A stretch of DNA of 64,000 nucleotides from JAGPUQ01 sp963708735 (GTDB lineage: Bacteria; Pseudomonadota; Gammaproteobacteria; Pseudomonadales; Porticoccaceae). Under the pieces are notes generated by a model, which saw only the letters and a program-made list of their open reading frames with translations, had not been told where the DNA came from and did no database searches. The stretch's first letter is position 1; every line of letters starts with the position of its first letter. Of the stretch, positions 43,075-52,291 are shown piece by piece. The translations under genes were made by a program, and so were the position numbers. The stretch covers positions 331,937 to 395,936 of the forward strand of contig CAVPTW010000042.1 of the NCBI GenBank assembly GCA_963708735.1, written 5' to 3'.

Positions 43075-44259
43075 TCAGGCGCCCCAACCGCGAATGATCG
43101 ACCTGTGCGAGCCCAGCTTGCCGTGGGCCACCAGAGTACCCAGCACATCGACAATGGCGCGGGTGGCGAGCAGCGCGGTGATCTCGGATTGGTCGTAAGG
43201 CGGCGAGACCTCGACCACCTCCATGCCACAGATACCCTCTTTCGCCACCGCACCGAGCAGGTAGAGAATTTCGCGGGGCAGAAAACCGCCCGGCTCCGGC
43301 CAGCCGGTACCCGGAACGAACCCGCAGTCCACGGCGTCGATGTCGAACGACAGATAGACGGCATCGGTACCGTCCCACGCGGTTTCCAGCGCGATCTCGG
43401 CGGTCTTCTCCAGGCCCAGTTCGGCCACGTCATTCATGGTCAGAATGGTGGTGCCGCGCTTGCGCGCTTCCTTCACCGCGGGCCGCGGCACCTGCCAGCC
43501 GCCGATGCCCACCTGCACCAGATTCCTGGCCTGCACATTGGGCAGATTGGTGGCATGGAACCAGGGTGTGGTGTGCATGCGCTCGTCGAGGTCCTTTTCC
43601 TGGATGTCGGCGTGGCGGTCGAAGTGGATGATGCCGATCTTCTTGTCGGTGTTTTCCGCAATGCCGCGCACGGTGGCGAAGCCGATCGAGTGATCGCCGC
43701 CGAGCACGATGGGCAATGCGCCGGACGCAAAGATATGGCCTACGCCGCGGCTGATCTGATCGAATGTCTTCTCGATATTGGCGGGAATCACGAACACGTC
43801 GCCGGCGTCGCAGAGATTCATCTGTTCGCGCAGGTCCACGCCCAGCTCGTAGTTGTAGGGCGTGTAGAGCGCGCTGATCTTGCGGATCCCCTGGGGCCCG
43901 AAGCGGGTGCCGGGGCGGTAGGTGGTGCCGCCGTCGAAGGGCACGCCCAGAATCGCCGCATCGTACTGGCCGATGTTGTGGACGTTCTCGCAGAAGGGCG
44001 CCTTCATGAAGGTATTGATGCCCGCAAAGTGCGGCAGCTCGCCGCGCACGAAGGTGGATATACCGCGGTCCTGAACACTGGCGGCAGCGGTCAGGCCATT
44101 ATCGAGACCGTGCTGCACATGGGCTTTCCAGGCCTCCGTGGGCAGGTCCTTTTCCTTTTGCAGCGATTTCCAGCCTTGCAACTGGGTTTTGTCGAACATC
44201 GGATGGTGGTCGAGGCCGCGGCTGAGCGCCCCGGTGGCGTTAAAGCGTTGCAGGCGCAT
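43075..44259 (-). CDS. gdmH: Ureohydrolase, probable nickel-dependent guanidine hydrolase
   Basis: 394 residues, about 90 longer at the N terminus than ordinary agmatinases, the size of the cyanobacterial guanidine hydrolase. Metal ligands are in GGDHSIGFATV, HFDRHADIQ (Arg where agmatinases have Ala) and LSFDIDAVD; the following GFVPGTGWPEPGG has Trp in place of the usual Thr. These deviations, a guanidine-I riboswitch in front of the operon and a nickel permease behind it favour guanidine plus water to urea plus ammonia. Agmatinase or another guanidino-acid hydrolase cannot be excluded. GAGGAG precedes ATG 44259. No nickel-chaperone (HypA/HypB-like) gene is adjacent. Confidence 0.78.
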   Translation of the reverse strand: MRLQRFNATGALSRGLDHHPMFDKTQLQGWKSLQKEKDLPTEAWKAHVQHGLDNGLTAAASVQDRGISTFVRGELPHFAGINTFMKAPFCENVHNIGQYDAAILGVPFDGGTTYRPGTRFGPQGIRKISALYTPYNYELGVDLREQMNLCDAGDVFVIPANIEKTFDQISRGVGHIFASGALPIVLGGDHSIGFATVRGIAENTDKKIGIIHFDRHADIQEKDLDERMHTTPWFHATNLPNVQARNLVQVGIGGWQVPRPAVKEARKRGTTILTMNDVAELGLEKTAEIALETAWDGTDAVYLSFDIDAVDCGFVPGTGWPEPGGFLPREILYLLGAVAKEGICGMEVVEVSPPYDQSEITALLATRAIVDVLGTLVAHGKLGSHRSIIRGWGA

Positions 44260-44273
44260 GAATGGCTATCTCC

Positions 44274-45157
<884 letters not shown>

Positions 45158-45161
<4 letters not shown>

Positions 45162-45952
45162 CGCAGGTGCAGCCAGGGAAAGGCGCGCCGGTGCACCAGC
45201 CGAAAGCCCTGGTCCATCAGCAGACCCAGCAGACCGATCAGCAGAATGCCGACGAAAATCTTATCGGTCTGCAGGAAGCGCTGGGCGCGCAGAATGGCGT
45301 AGCCGATGCCGGAATTGGCGGCCACCAGTTCCGCCACCACCAGATAGGTCCAGGCCCAGCCGAGCGTGACGCGCAGGGTGTCGACGATGCCGGGCAGTGC
45401 CGACTTGAACACCACCAGCGACACCACCTCGCCGCGGTGCGCGCCCAGGGTCTGGGCCGCCTCGATCTGCGCCATGGGCACCTGACGGATGTTGTCCGAC
45501 ACCATCAGGACCATCTGGAAAAAAGTCCCGATCCAGATCAGCGTGATCTTGGCGCCCTCCCCGATGCCCACCCACAGCAGCACCAAGGGCACGAAAGCCA
45601 CCGCGGGCAGATAGCGGGCGAATTCCATCAGCGGTTCGAAAAACGCCTGCACGGGGCGGAAGCTGCCGATGTAGATTCCGAGTGGCACGGCCATCACCAC
45701 TGCCAGCACAAAGCCGCCCAGCACCCGGCCAATGCTGATCCTGATATCGGCGAACAGACTGCCGTCGGCATACCAACCGAGCAGACGGCGCGCGACGGAA
45801 GCCGGTTCCGGGAGAAACACGGCATCCACCAGTCCGCTGCCGGCCAGCCACCACCAGCCGCCCAGAAAGCTCGCGAATCCCACCCCGGCGATGGCCAGAT
45901 AACGCACGCCGCCCAGCGTCCCGCGGATTGACCACAACTGATCGGCCGCCAT
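45158..45952 (-). CDS. NitT/TauT-type ABC transporter permease (probable guanidine importer)
   Basis: 264 residues, six hydrophobic helices with the BPD_transp_1 domain; the EAA loop is AQTLGAHRGEVVSLVVFKSALPG-like (key residues EAAQTLGA and LPGI). The gene is nine bases after the binding-protein gene and overlaps the ATPase gene by four bases. It forms the inner-membrane pore of the importer. Confidence 0.88.
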
Positions 45953-45961
45953 GGTTCGGAC

Positions 45962-46954
45962 TCAATCAGCAGACGGCTGGTCGGCAACCTCGCGCACCAG
46001 GCTCGGATCGATCGCGGCGGCGAAATCGACCTTGCCCTCCAGCAGTTTGTTCTCGGTCAGGAACGCCGCAATGGTCGGTCCCACGCCCACCAGGGATTCA
46101 GGCCGCGCGGGCTCTCCGAGTGCGATCCGATTTTCTTTCGGACCGAAAAAGCGTGTGCCCGGCAGATAGGCGGCATATTCCTCGGGGGGCAGTCCCACCA
46201 CTTTCGCCATGATGACCGCGGCCTCCCGCGGGTGCGCGCCGATGAACGCCACGGTGTCGTACCACGCCCGCACCATGCCGGCAAAGACGGCGCGTTTTTT
46301 GGCGTCGGCGAGTGCCGGCCCACGCGCCACCAGCAGATCGGGGATCAGGCCGGGCATGTCCTTCGAGGTAAACAGCGCCTTGCCCTTGCCGCTGGACTGA
46401 ATCTGGTTCACCCAGGGATTCCAGACCACCACCGCCGGCACCCGACCACCGAGAAACGCCGCCGCCGCATCGCCGGCGGCGAGATTGACCACCTGCACGT
46501 CGGCGGGCGTCATGCCGTTCTTCGCCAGGGCGGTGGCCAGCACGAAATGGGAGACGCTGTACTGTTCGAGGGCGACTGGCTTGCCCTTCAGATCGGCGAA
46601 GCTGGTGATCGACGGCGCCACCATCAGGGCGTCGTTACCCGCCGAATTGTCGTTGGCCAGAATGACCTTGAGCGGCACGCCCGCCGCCAGCGGCGCCAGG
46701 GTGTCGCTCCAGGTCTGGGAATTGGCGTCGAGCTGGCCAGCGGACAGCGCCTGGATCGAATCCGTGTAGTTGGGGAACCACACCAGTTCGACATCGGCGG
46801 CGTATTTCTTGAAAAATCCTTTTTCCTTGGCCACATACCAGGCCACCCAGCCGGGCCAGTCGCTGACACCGACGCGCACGGGCGCAGCCTGAACCGCAGA
46901 AGTGAACAAGAATGCAATGACGAGCAGGACAGCGTGAGAAAGGCGCTGGAACAT
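45962..46954 (-). CDS. Periplasmic substrate-binding protein, NMT1/ThiY-like (probable guanidine importer)
   Basis: 330 residues from ATG 46954 (MFQRLSHAV), fixed by GGAGG just upstream; a frame to 46996 would run into the riboswitch platform. Signal peptide about 1-23 (LLVIAFLFTSAVQA). The mature part has the type 2 periplasmic-binding fold seen in NitT/TauT systems (VGVSDWPGWVAWYVAKEKGFF, DANSQTWSDTLAPL, AGNDALMVAPSI). It is the first gene behind a guanidine-I riboswitch, so guanidine or a guanidino compound is the likely ligand. Confidence 0.85.
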   Translation of the reverse strand: MFQRLSHAVLLVIAFLFTSAVQAAPVRVGVSDWPGWVAWYVAKEKGFFKKYAADVELVWFPNYTDSIQALSAGQLDANSQTWSDTLAPLAAGVPLKVILANDNSAGNDALMVAPSITSFADLKGKPVALEQYSVSHFVLATALAKNGMTPADVQVVNLAAGDAAAAFLGGRVPAVVVWNPWVNQIQSSGKGKALFTSKDMPGLIPDLLVARGPALADAKKRAVFAGMVRAWYDTVAFIGAHPREAAVIMAKVVGLPPEEYAAYLPGTRFFGPKENRIALGEPARPESLVGVGPTIAAFLTENKLLEGKVDFAAAIDPSLVREVADQPSAD

Positions 46955-47001
46955 GATCGATCCTCCAATGGGTTCGGACAGGACGCGGGAGGCCAACTGG
47001 T

Positions 47002-47092
47002 CCTCCCGGGCTTTTGTCCCGCCGGTGTAACCCCACTGGGGCCGACAACCCTCGGACCAGTCACCTCCGAGGAGGCCGGAACCCTAGTTGTC
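47002..47092 (-). promoter_or_regulatory. Guanidine-I (ykkC) riboswitch
   Basis: The minus-strand leader of the importer operon carries the ykkC landmarks in order: a P1 stem GACAAC (47087-47092) with GTTGTC (47044-47049), CTAGGGTTCCGG right after the 5' strand, CTGGTCCGAG before the 3' strand, then ACACCGGCGGGACAAAAGCC and CGGGAGG. A hairpin CCCCAGTGGGG lies between the two conserved blocks. The terminal GGGAGG (47002-47007) can also pair with CCTCCC just downstream (46987-46992), which in turn is complementary to the GGAGG ribosome site, so this segment may be the expression platform. Class I members bind guanidinium and switch genes on. Confidence 0.9.
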
Positions 47093-47309
47093 TTCGTGTG
47101 ATCGCGTGGGAAAATGGCCGCGACGCCACACCCTCCCGTATCGCCATGAAACCAAGCACGGCTCGTGCCACCCGCCACCACAGATCCGCGCAAAAGGACG
47201 GCACCCGCCACGCGCAACCTCTGGGAGCGCCAATCGGCACTGGCGGCGCCAATTCGGCGCTCTTGCGGGGGCACAGATCCAGCGTACCGCGCCCCATGAG
47301 CGAGCACTG

Positions 47310-48428
47310 ATGGGCCATGATGGGGCGCCGCCCCCGCTGCGCCTCGCCAACGGCATCGAACTTCACACGCAGCCGAGCGCCGGCCGCCATACGGCGGCGG
47401 TTGCCCTCTGGTGGCGCGCCGGACGGCTGCACGAAGGCGCGCACGAGAGCGGGGCCGCGCATCTGCTGGAGCATCTGGTCTGCGCAGCGCTGCCGACCGC
47501 CGCGCTCGCCCGCTGGGGCGGCGCCGTGAACGGCCAGAGCGGGCGCGAGTGGACGGTCTGGCACGCCCTGCTGCCGGCGGCGGCGGCGCCGGACTTCCTG
47601 CGGACGCTGGTGCGGGCAGTTCTCGCCCCGCTGCCGCCGGACTCCCAGGTACAGCGCGAAGCCCGGGTGCTGGCGGCGGAGATCGGCGCGGAGTCGACCC
47701 GGGAGCGTTGGGAACAACAGGCGTTGCGTGCCCGCTTCGGCGCCCATCCCATCGCCCGCCCGCTCGCGGTTTTGCCCGCTCTGGACCGGCCCGGTCTCAC
47801 CGCGTTTCGCGCTCGCCTGCTGACCGGGCCGCACATGCGTGTGACCGCCGCGGGCGGCGTGGATCCGGACGCGCTGGCGGCGGCCATCCGGCCCCTGGAA
47901 AAACTGCCCGACAGCCGTGCACCGGAAACGGCCGCGCCTGCGCTGCCGACTGGACCCCGTAACCAGCGTCTACCCGCCGCCACGGGCGCGCTCTGGCTGC
48001 TGCCCTTCGCGCTGACCGAAGCTGCCGCAGTCGCGGAGCTCACTGTCCTGCTGGCCGATCCGTTGGTGGGCGAACTGCCCGGGCAACTGCGCCATGGGAC
48101 CGAGCCTCTTTACGGGCTGCACGGCGAACTGGAGTTCTGCGCCGGTATCGGGCTCTGGTGGCTACGGATTGACGATGGCCGGGCGGCACCTGCCCTCGAG
48201 GCCGCGATCGAGCACCGCATCGCCCATGGCTTTGCCGCATCCGATCTGGCGCGAGCGCGGGCGCTGCGCCGCGCGCGGCGGGTGCTGGATAACGAGGATC
48301 TGCTGGGTCAACTGGAAGTGCTCGCCGGTGCGCGTTCCGCGCCACCCGCGCGCTCACCGTCGGCGGCGGCGCTGACGCGGGTGCTCGCGACCTGCTGGCA
48401 GCGCCGCTGCCGAGTGCTCGGCGACTGA
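47310..48428 (+). CDS. M16-family (insulinase/PqqF-like) zinc peptidase
   Basis: 372 residues from ATG 47310; the frame extends upstream over the riboswitch region without homology. The inverted zinc motif HxxEH is intact (AAHLLEHLV, about residues 53-61), followed by the downstream Glu in EARVLAAEIG, so the N-terminal domain should be catalytic. The second domain is degenerate. Proteobacterial M16 peptidases often come as an active/inactive pair; no partner is adjacent. Very GC-rich and Ala-rich. It could be PqqF-like, but no pqq genes are present. Confidence 0.72.
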   Translation: MGHDGAPPPLRLANGIELHTQPSAGRHTAAVALWWRAGRLHEGAHESGAAHLLEHLVCAALPTAALARWGGAVNGQSGREWTVWHALLPAAAAPDFLRTLVRAVLAPLPPDSQVQREARVLAAEIGAESTRERWEQQALRARFGAHPIARPLAVLPALDRPGLTAFRARLLTGPHMRVTAAGGVDPDALAAAIRPLEKLPDSRAPETAAPALPTGPRNQRLPAATGALWLLPFALTEAAAVAELTVLLADPLVGELPGQLRHGTEPLYGLHGELEFCAGIGLWWLRIDDGRAAPALEAAIEHRIAHGFAASDLARARALRRARRVLDNEDLLGQLEVLAGARSAPPARSPSAAALTRVLATCWQRRCRVLGD

Positions 48429-48444
48429 ACGCGGCAGAGAAACC

Positions 48445-50283
48445 TCAGCCGAGGACGATCTCCACCAGGGTCTCGTTGGGGTTCACCGCATCACCCTTGC
48501 GGACCAGCACCTGCATCACGGTGCCGGCGATGGGCGCCTGAATCTCGGTCTCCATTTTCATGGCTTCGGTGACCAGCACCGGCTGCCCGGCAGCGACGAC
48601 GTCGCCTTCCTTCACCAGCACCGCGACGATGTTGCCGGGCATGGAAGTCGCGACGTGCCCTGGCGCCGTGGGGCGCGGACGCCGGCCCGCAATGGTGGTA
48701 GGGATGGCCCCTTCCACTCCGCCGGAGAGCACCAGCTCGTCGAGGGTTTCCACCAGGACTTCCTCGGGGACGCCATCCAGATCGAGATAAAAATGGCGTT
48801 CGGGCTGGCCCTTGTGGCCACTGCCGGTGACTTTGACGTGATAGGTCTCGCCGTGCAGCGTGATATTGAATTCCGTCGGTGCCCGCCTTTGCGTCTCAGT
48901 GGTATCGAGATTGATCGCCACCGGCGCGGTCAGGGCTTCGGGCTCCAGCTTGCCGTCGCGCCGCGCCTGCAGGAACTGCCGCCCGATCTCCGGGAACATG
49001 GCGTAGCTCAGCACGTCTTCGGGGCTCGCGGCCAGCTCGCCAATCTCGGTCCGCAACTGCTCCAGCTCAGGTTCGAGCAGATCGGCCGGACGCCCCTCGA
49101 TGAACTCGGCGTTGCCCACCGCGAGCACCCGCACCTGGGCATTGATCGCGGCGGGCGGCTGACCGTAGCCGCCCTGCAGGTAGCGTTTCACCTCGTTGGT
49201 GACGCTCTGGTAGCGCGCGCCGGTCAGCACATTGAGCGCTGCCTGGGTGCCGACGATCTGGGATGTGGGCGTCACCAGCGGCGGATAGCCCAGGTCGGCG
49301 CGCACACGGGGAATCTCGGCGAACACGGCGTCCATGCGATCCAGCGCATTCTGCTCGCGCAACTGGTTGGCCAGGTTCGAAATCATCCCGCCCGGCACCT
49401 GGTTGACCAGAACCCGGGTATCGACGCCGGTGTAGTCGCTCTCGAACTGGCGGTACTTCTTGCGCACTTCACGGAAATAGGCGGCGATATTCTGGAGCCG
49501 CTCCAGGTCGAGCCCGGTGTCGTGAGCGGTGCCGCGCAGCGCCGCCACCATGCTCTCGGTGGGGGGATGGCTGGTGCCGCCCGCGAAACTGGAGATCGCG
49601 GTGTCGATATGCCGGCAGCCGGCCTCGATGGCCTTGAGCTGGCACATTTCGGCGAGCCCCGAGGTGGCGTGGGAATGCAGATGCACCGGCAGCGCCACCG
49701 CGTCCAGCAGACCCTTGACCAGGGCTTCGGTGGCGGTGGGCGTGAGCAGGCCGGCCATGTCCTTGATCGCGATGCTGTCGCAGCCCATCGCCGCCAGCTC
49801 GCGCCCCTGGGCGACGAAGCCTGCGGTGTTGTGCACCGGGCTGGTGGTGTAGCAGATGGTGCCCTGGGCGTGTTTGCCCGCCTCCTTGGTGGCTTCGATC
49901 GCGGTGCGCAGATTGCGCAGATCATTGAGGGCATCGAAGATGCGGAACACATCCATGCCGTTGTCGGCGGCGCGCAACACAAACGCACGCACCACGTCGT
50001 CGGCGTAATGGCGGTAGCCGAGCAGGTTCTGCCCGCGCAGCAACATTTGCAGGCGTGTGCCAGGCAGCGCCGCGCGCAGCGCCCGCAGGCGTTCCCAGGG
50101 ATCTTCCTTCAGAAAGCGCAGGCAGGCGTCATAGGTCGCGCCGCCCCAGGCTTCGAGAGACCAGTAACCCACCGCGTCCAGCTCGGCGCAGATGGGCAGC
50201 ATGTCTGCCGTGCGCATGCGCGTCGCGATCAGCGACTGATGGCCATCGCGCAGCACGGTATCGGTGATATGAACTTTCTCCAT
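48445..50283 (-). CDS. pycB: Pyruvate carboxylase subunit B (carboxyltransferase plus biotin carrier)
   Basis: 612 residues. N-terminal HMGL-like TIM barrel with ITDTVLRDGHQSLIATRMR landmarks (key residues DTVLRDGHQS), conserved carboxylase domain in the middle (GGMISNLANQLREQN), and a C-terminal biotinyl domain with VTEAMKMETEIQAPI. GAGGGAAG supports ATG 50283. Next to the biotin carboxylase gene (15-base gap), so it is the B subunit of a two-subunit pyruvate carboxylase rather than the sodium-pumping oxaloacetate decarboxylase alpha, whose beta and gamma subunits are absent. Role: anaplerotic oxaloacetate synthesis. Confidence 0.9.
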   Translation of the reverse strand: MEKVHITDTVLRDGHQSLIATRMRTADMLPICAELDAVGYWSLEAWGGATYDACLRFLKEDPWERLRALRAALPGTRLQMLLRGQNLLGYRHYADDVVRAFVLRAADNGMDVFRIFDALNDLRNLRTAIEATKEAGKHAQGTICYTTSPVHNTAGFVAQGRELAAMGCDSIAIKDMAGLLTPTATEALVKGLLDAVALPVHLHSHATSGLAEMCQLKAIEAGCRHIDTAISSFAGGTSHPPTESMVAALRGTAHDTGLDLERLQNIAAYFREVRKKYRQFESDYTGVDTRVLVNQVPGGMISNLANQLREQNALDRMDAVFAEIPRVRADLGYPPLVTPTSQIVGTQAALNVLTGARYQSVTNEVKRYLQGGYGQPPAAINAQVRVLAVGNAEFIEGRPADLLEPELEQLRTEIGELAASPEDVLSYAMFPEIGRQFLQARRDGKLEPEALTAPVAINLDTTETQRRAPTEFNITLHGETYHVKVTGSGHKGQPERHFYLDLDGVPEEVLVETLDELVLSGGVEGAIPTTIAGRRPRPTAPGHVATSMPGNIVAVLVKEGDVVAAGQPVLVTEAMKMETEIQAPIAGTVMQVLVRKGDAVNPNETLVEIVLG

Positions 50284-50298
50284 GAACTTCCCTCGGAA

Positions 50299-51717
50299 TC
50301 AGTTGCCGGTATGGGCGGCGATGGCGACCGCGAGCACGGCGGCGATTTCTTCCGGGCGGCGCTTGTTGGAATAATTGACGAGCTGCGGATTGGCGTCGAC
50401 GAAGCCGGTACTGAAGGCGCCGCGGCGAAACACCGGTGAATCGAGAATCTGCAGGTAATAGGGAATCGTGGTCTTGATGCCGAACACCGCCACGTCGTTC
50501 AGCGCCCGCCGCGAGCGCGCCACGGCGTCCTCCCAGGTCAGCGCCCAGACGATCACCTTGGCCAGCATGGAGTCGTAATACGGCGGCACCGAATAACCGG
50601 TGTAAATCGCCGCATCGGTGCGCACCCCGGGGCCGCCCGGCGCGTAGTAGCGGGTGATGCGACCGAAGCTCGGCAAAAACCCGTTCTTGGGATCTTCCGC
50701 ATTGATGCGGAACTGCAACGCGAAACCGCGCATGGTGATCTCGTGCTGGGCGTAACGCAGCGGCAACCCAGCGGCGATGCGGATCTGCTCTTCGACGATG
50801 TCCACCCCGGTGATGCTCTCGGTGATGGTGTGCTCCACCTGGATGCGGGTATTCATCTCCATGAAATAAAACTCGCCGCTGGCGTCGAGCAGAAATTCCA
50901 CGGTGCCGGCGTTTTCGTAGTTCACCGCCCGGGCCGCACGCACCGCGAGCGCGCCGATGTGCGCCCGCTGCTCGGCACTCAGTTGCGGCGAGGGCGCGAT
51001 CTCGATCAGCTTTTGATTGCGGCGCTGGATCGAACAATCGCGCTCGAACAGATGGATGGTGTTGCCGTGGCGGTCGGCGAGAATCTGCACCTCGATGTGG
51101 CGCGGCTCGATGATGCACTTTTCCAGAAACACCTCGGCGCTGCCGAACGCCTTGGTCGCCTCGGAGATCACGCGGTCGTAGTTGCGGGACAGTTCCTCGG
51201 GGCTGTCGCAGCGGCGGATGCCGCGCCCGCCGCCGCCGGAAGTCGCCTTGAGCATCACCGGATAGCCCAGGGTCGCGGCCACCGCCAGCGCATGGTCGAG
51301 GTTGTCGAGATTGCCGTCGCTGCCCGGCGTCACCGGAATACCCGCCTGCTGCATGGCAAGGCGCGCCTCGGTCTTGTCGCCCATGCGCCGGATCACCTCG
51401 GCGCCCGGGCCGATGAACGCGAGTCCGCGCGCGCGGCAGGCGGCCGCGAAGTCGCTGTTCTCGGACAGGAAGCCGTAACCCGGATGGATGGCGTCGCAGC
51501 CGGTCTGAGCGGCCAGATTGACGATCCGGTGAATATCGAGATAGCCCGCGACCGGATCGGCACCGATGGAATGCGCCTCGTCCGCCTTCTTGACGTGCAG
51601 CGCGTGACGGTCGGCGTCGGCGTAGATCGCCACCGAGCGGATGCCCATCTCCGCGCAGGCGCGGATGATGCGGACGGCAATCTCACCGCGATTGGCAATC
51701 AGGATCTTGCGCAGCAT
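50299..51717 (-). CDS. pycA: Pyruvate carboxylase subunit A (biotin carboxylase)
   Basis: 472 residues from ATG 51717 (MLRKILIANRGEIAVRI), the canonical start of biotin carboxylases; a nine-codon longer frame is unlikely. ATP-grasp loop KATSGGGGRGIRRCDSP, EFYFMEMNTRIQVEH and RINAEDPKNGFLPS are all in place. It carboxylates the biotin on PycB. An accC assignment is less likely because accB is absent and pycB is adjacent. Confidence 0.92.
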   Translation of the reverse strand: MLRKILIANRGEIAVRIIRACAEMGIRSVAIYADADRHALHVKKADEAHSIGADPVAGYLDIHRIVNLAAQTGCDAIHPGYGFLSENSDFAAACRARGLAFIGPGAEVIRRMGDKTEARLAMQQAGIPVTPGSDGNLDNLDHALAVAATLGYPVMLKATSGGGGRGIRRCDSPEELSRNYDRVISEATKAFGSAEVFLEKCIIEPRHIEVQILADRHGNTIHLFERDCSIQRRNQKLIEIAPSPQLSAEQRAHIGALAVRAARAVNYENAGTVEFLLDASGEFYFMEMNTRIQVEHTITESITGVDIVEEQIRIAAGLPLRYAQHEITMRGFALQFRINAEDPKNGFLPSFGRITRYYAPGGPGVRTDAAIYTGYSVPPYYDSMLAKVIVWALTWEDAVARSRRALNDVAVFGIKTTIPYYLQILDSPVFRRGAFSTGFVDANPQLVNYSNKRRPEEIAAVLAVAIAAHTGN

Positions 51718-51808
51718 GGAGTGGCTCTCTGAGGACGACCGCAACGGATTCCGGCGGCATTATATCGTCGCGCGACACCGGCGTTGGCGGCGGTACCCGC
51801 AGCGGTGG

Positions 51809-52261
51809 TCACACCAGATCCGGCGCCAGCACGGCGCGCAATACCGTCTCTCGCGCGCCGCCGCGCTCGCGGCTGCGGAACCACCAGACCGCGCCCTTGC
51901 GGATGCTCCAGTCCGCTTCCACGCCGGTCAGCAACAGCGCCGCCAGCCGTCCCAGGGCGGGCTGATGGCCGACCAGCAGACAGGGCCGGTCGGCGGCGGG
52001 CCAGCGGCTCGCGGCGAGCAGATCACGGGCACCGCAGCCCGGACTCAGCGCGGGGACCTGGGTGAAGTCGCGGGTGAACGCGGCGGCGGTCTGGCAGGTG
52101 CGCGTGGCCGGACTGGCGAGCACCCGCAGTTCCTCCGGTCCATGCCGGGAGAGCCAGCGCGCCATCCGCCGCGCCTGCTCCGCGCCGCGCGCGCTCAGCG
52201 CGCGCTCGTGATCGGGGCTGCCATCGACAGCCTCTGCATGACGCCATAACAGCAGATCCAT
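51809..52261 (-). CDS. sixA: Phosphohistidine phosphatase SixA-like
   Basis: 150 residues of the histidine phosphatase superfamily: catalytic RHAEA (residues 7-11), LASPATRTCQTA and the second His in LLVGHQPALGRL. The compact size without an extra helical domain matches SixA, which dephosphorylates phosphohistidine in phosphorelay or PTS proteins. The downstream neighbour on the same strand is pycA, about 90 bases away; the upstream one is the CYTH-CHAD gene. Confidence 0.85.
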   Translation of the reverse strand: MDLLLWRHAEAVDGSPDHERALSARGAEQARRMARWLSRHGPEELRVLASPATRTCQTAAAFTRDFTQVPALSPGCGARDLLAASRWPAADRPCLLVGHQPALGRLAALLLTGVEADWSIRKGAVWWFRSRERGGARETVLRAVLAPDLV

Positions 52262-52291
52262 GGGTTTAGCTCCGCAGCGTGAATGAAGGGT

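Noticed and set aside
47088..47309. Longer N terminus for the M16 peptidase
   Set aside because: It would translate the antisense of the guanidine riboswitch and shows no peptidase sequence.
48445..50283. Oxaloacetate decarboxylase alpha subunit
   Set aside because: The beta and gamma membrane subunits are missing and a biotin carboxylase gene is adjacent, so pyruvate carboxylase is the better reading.
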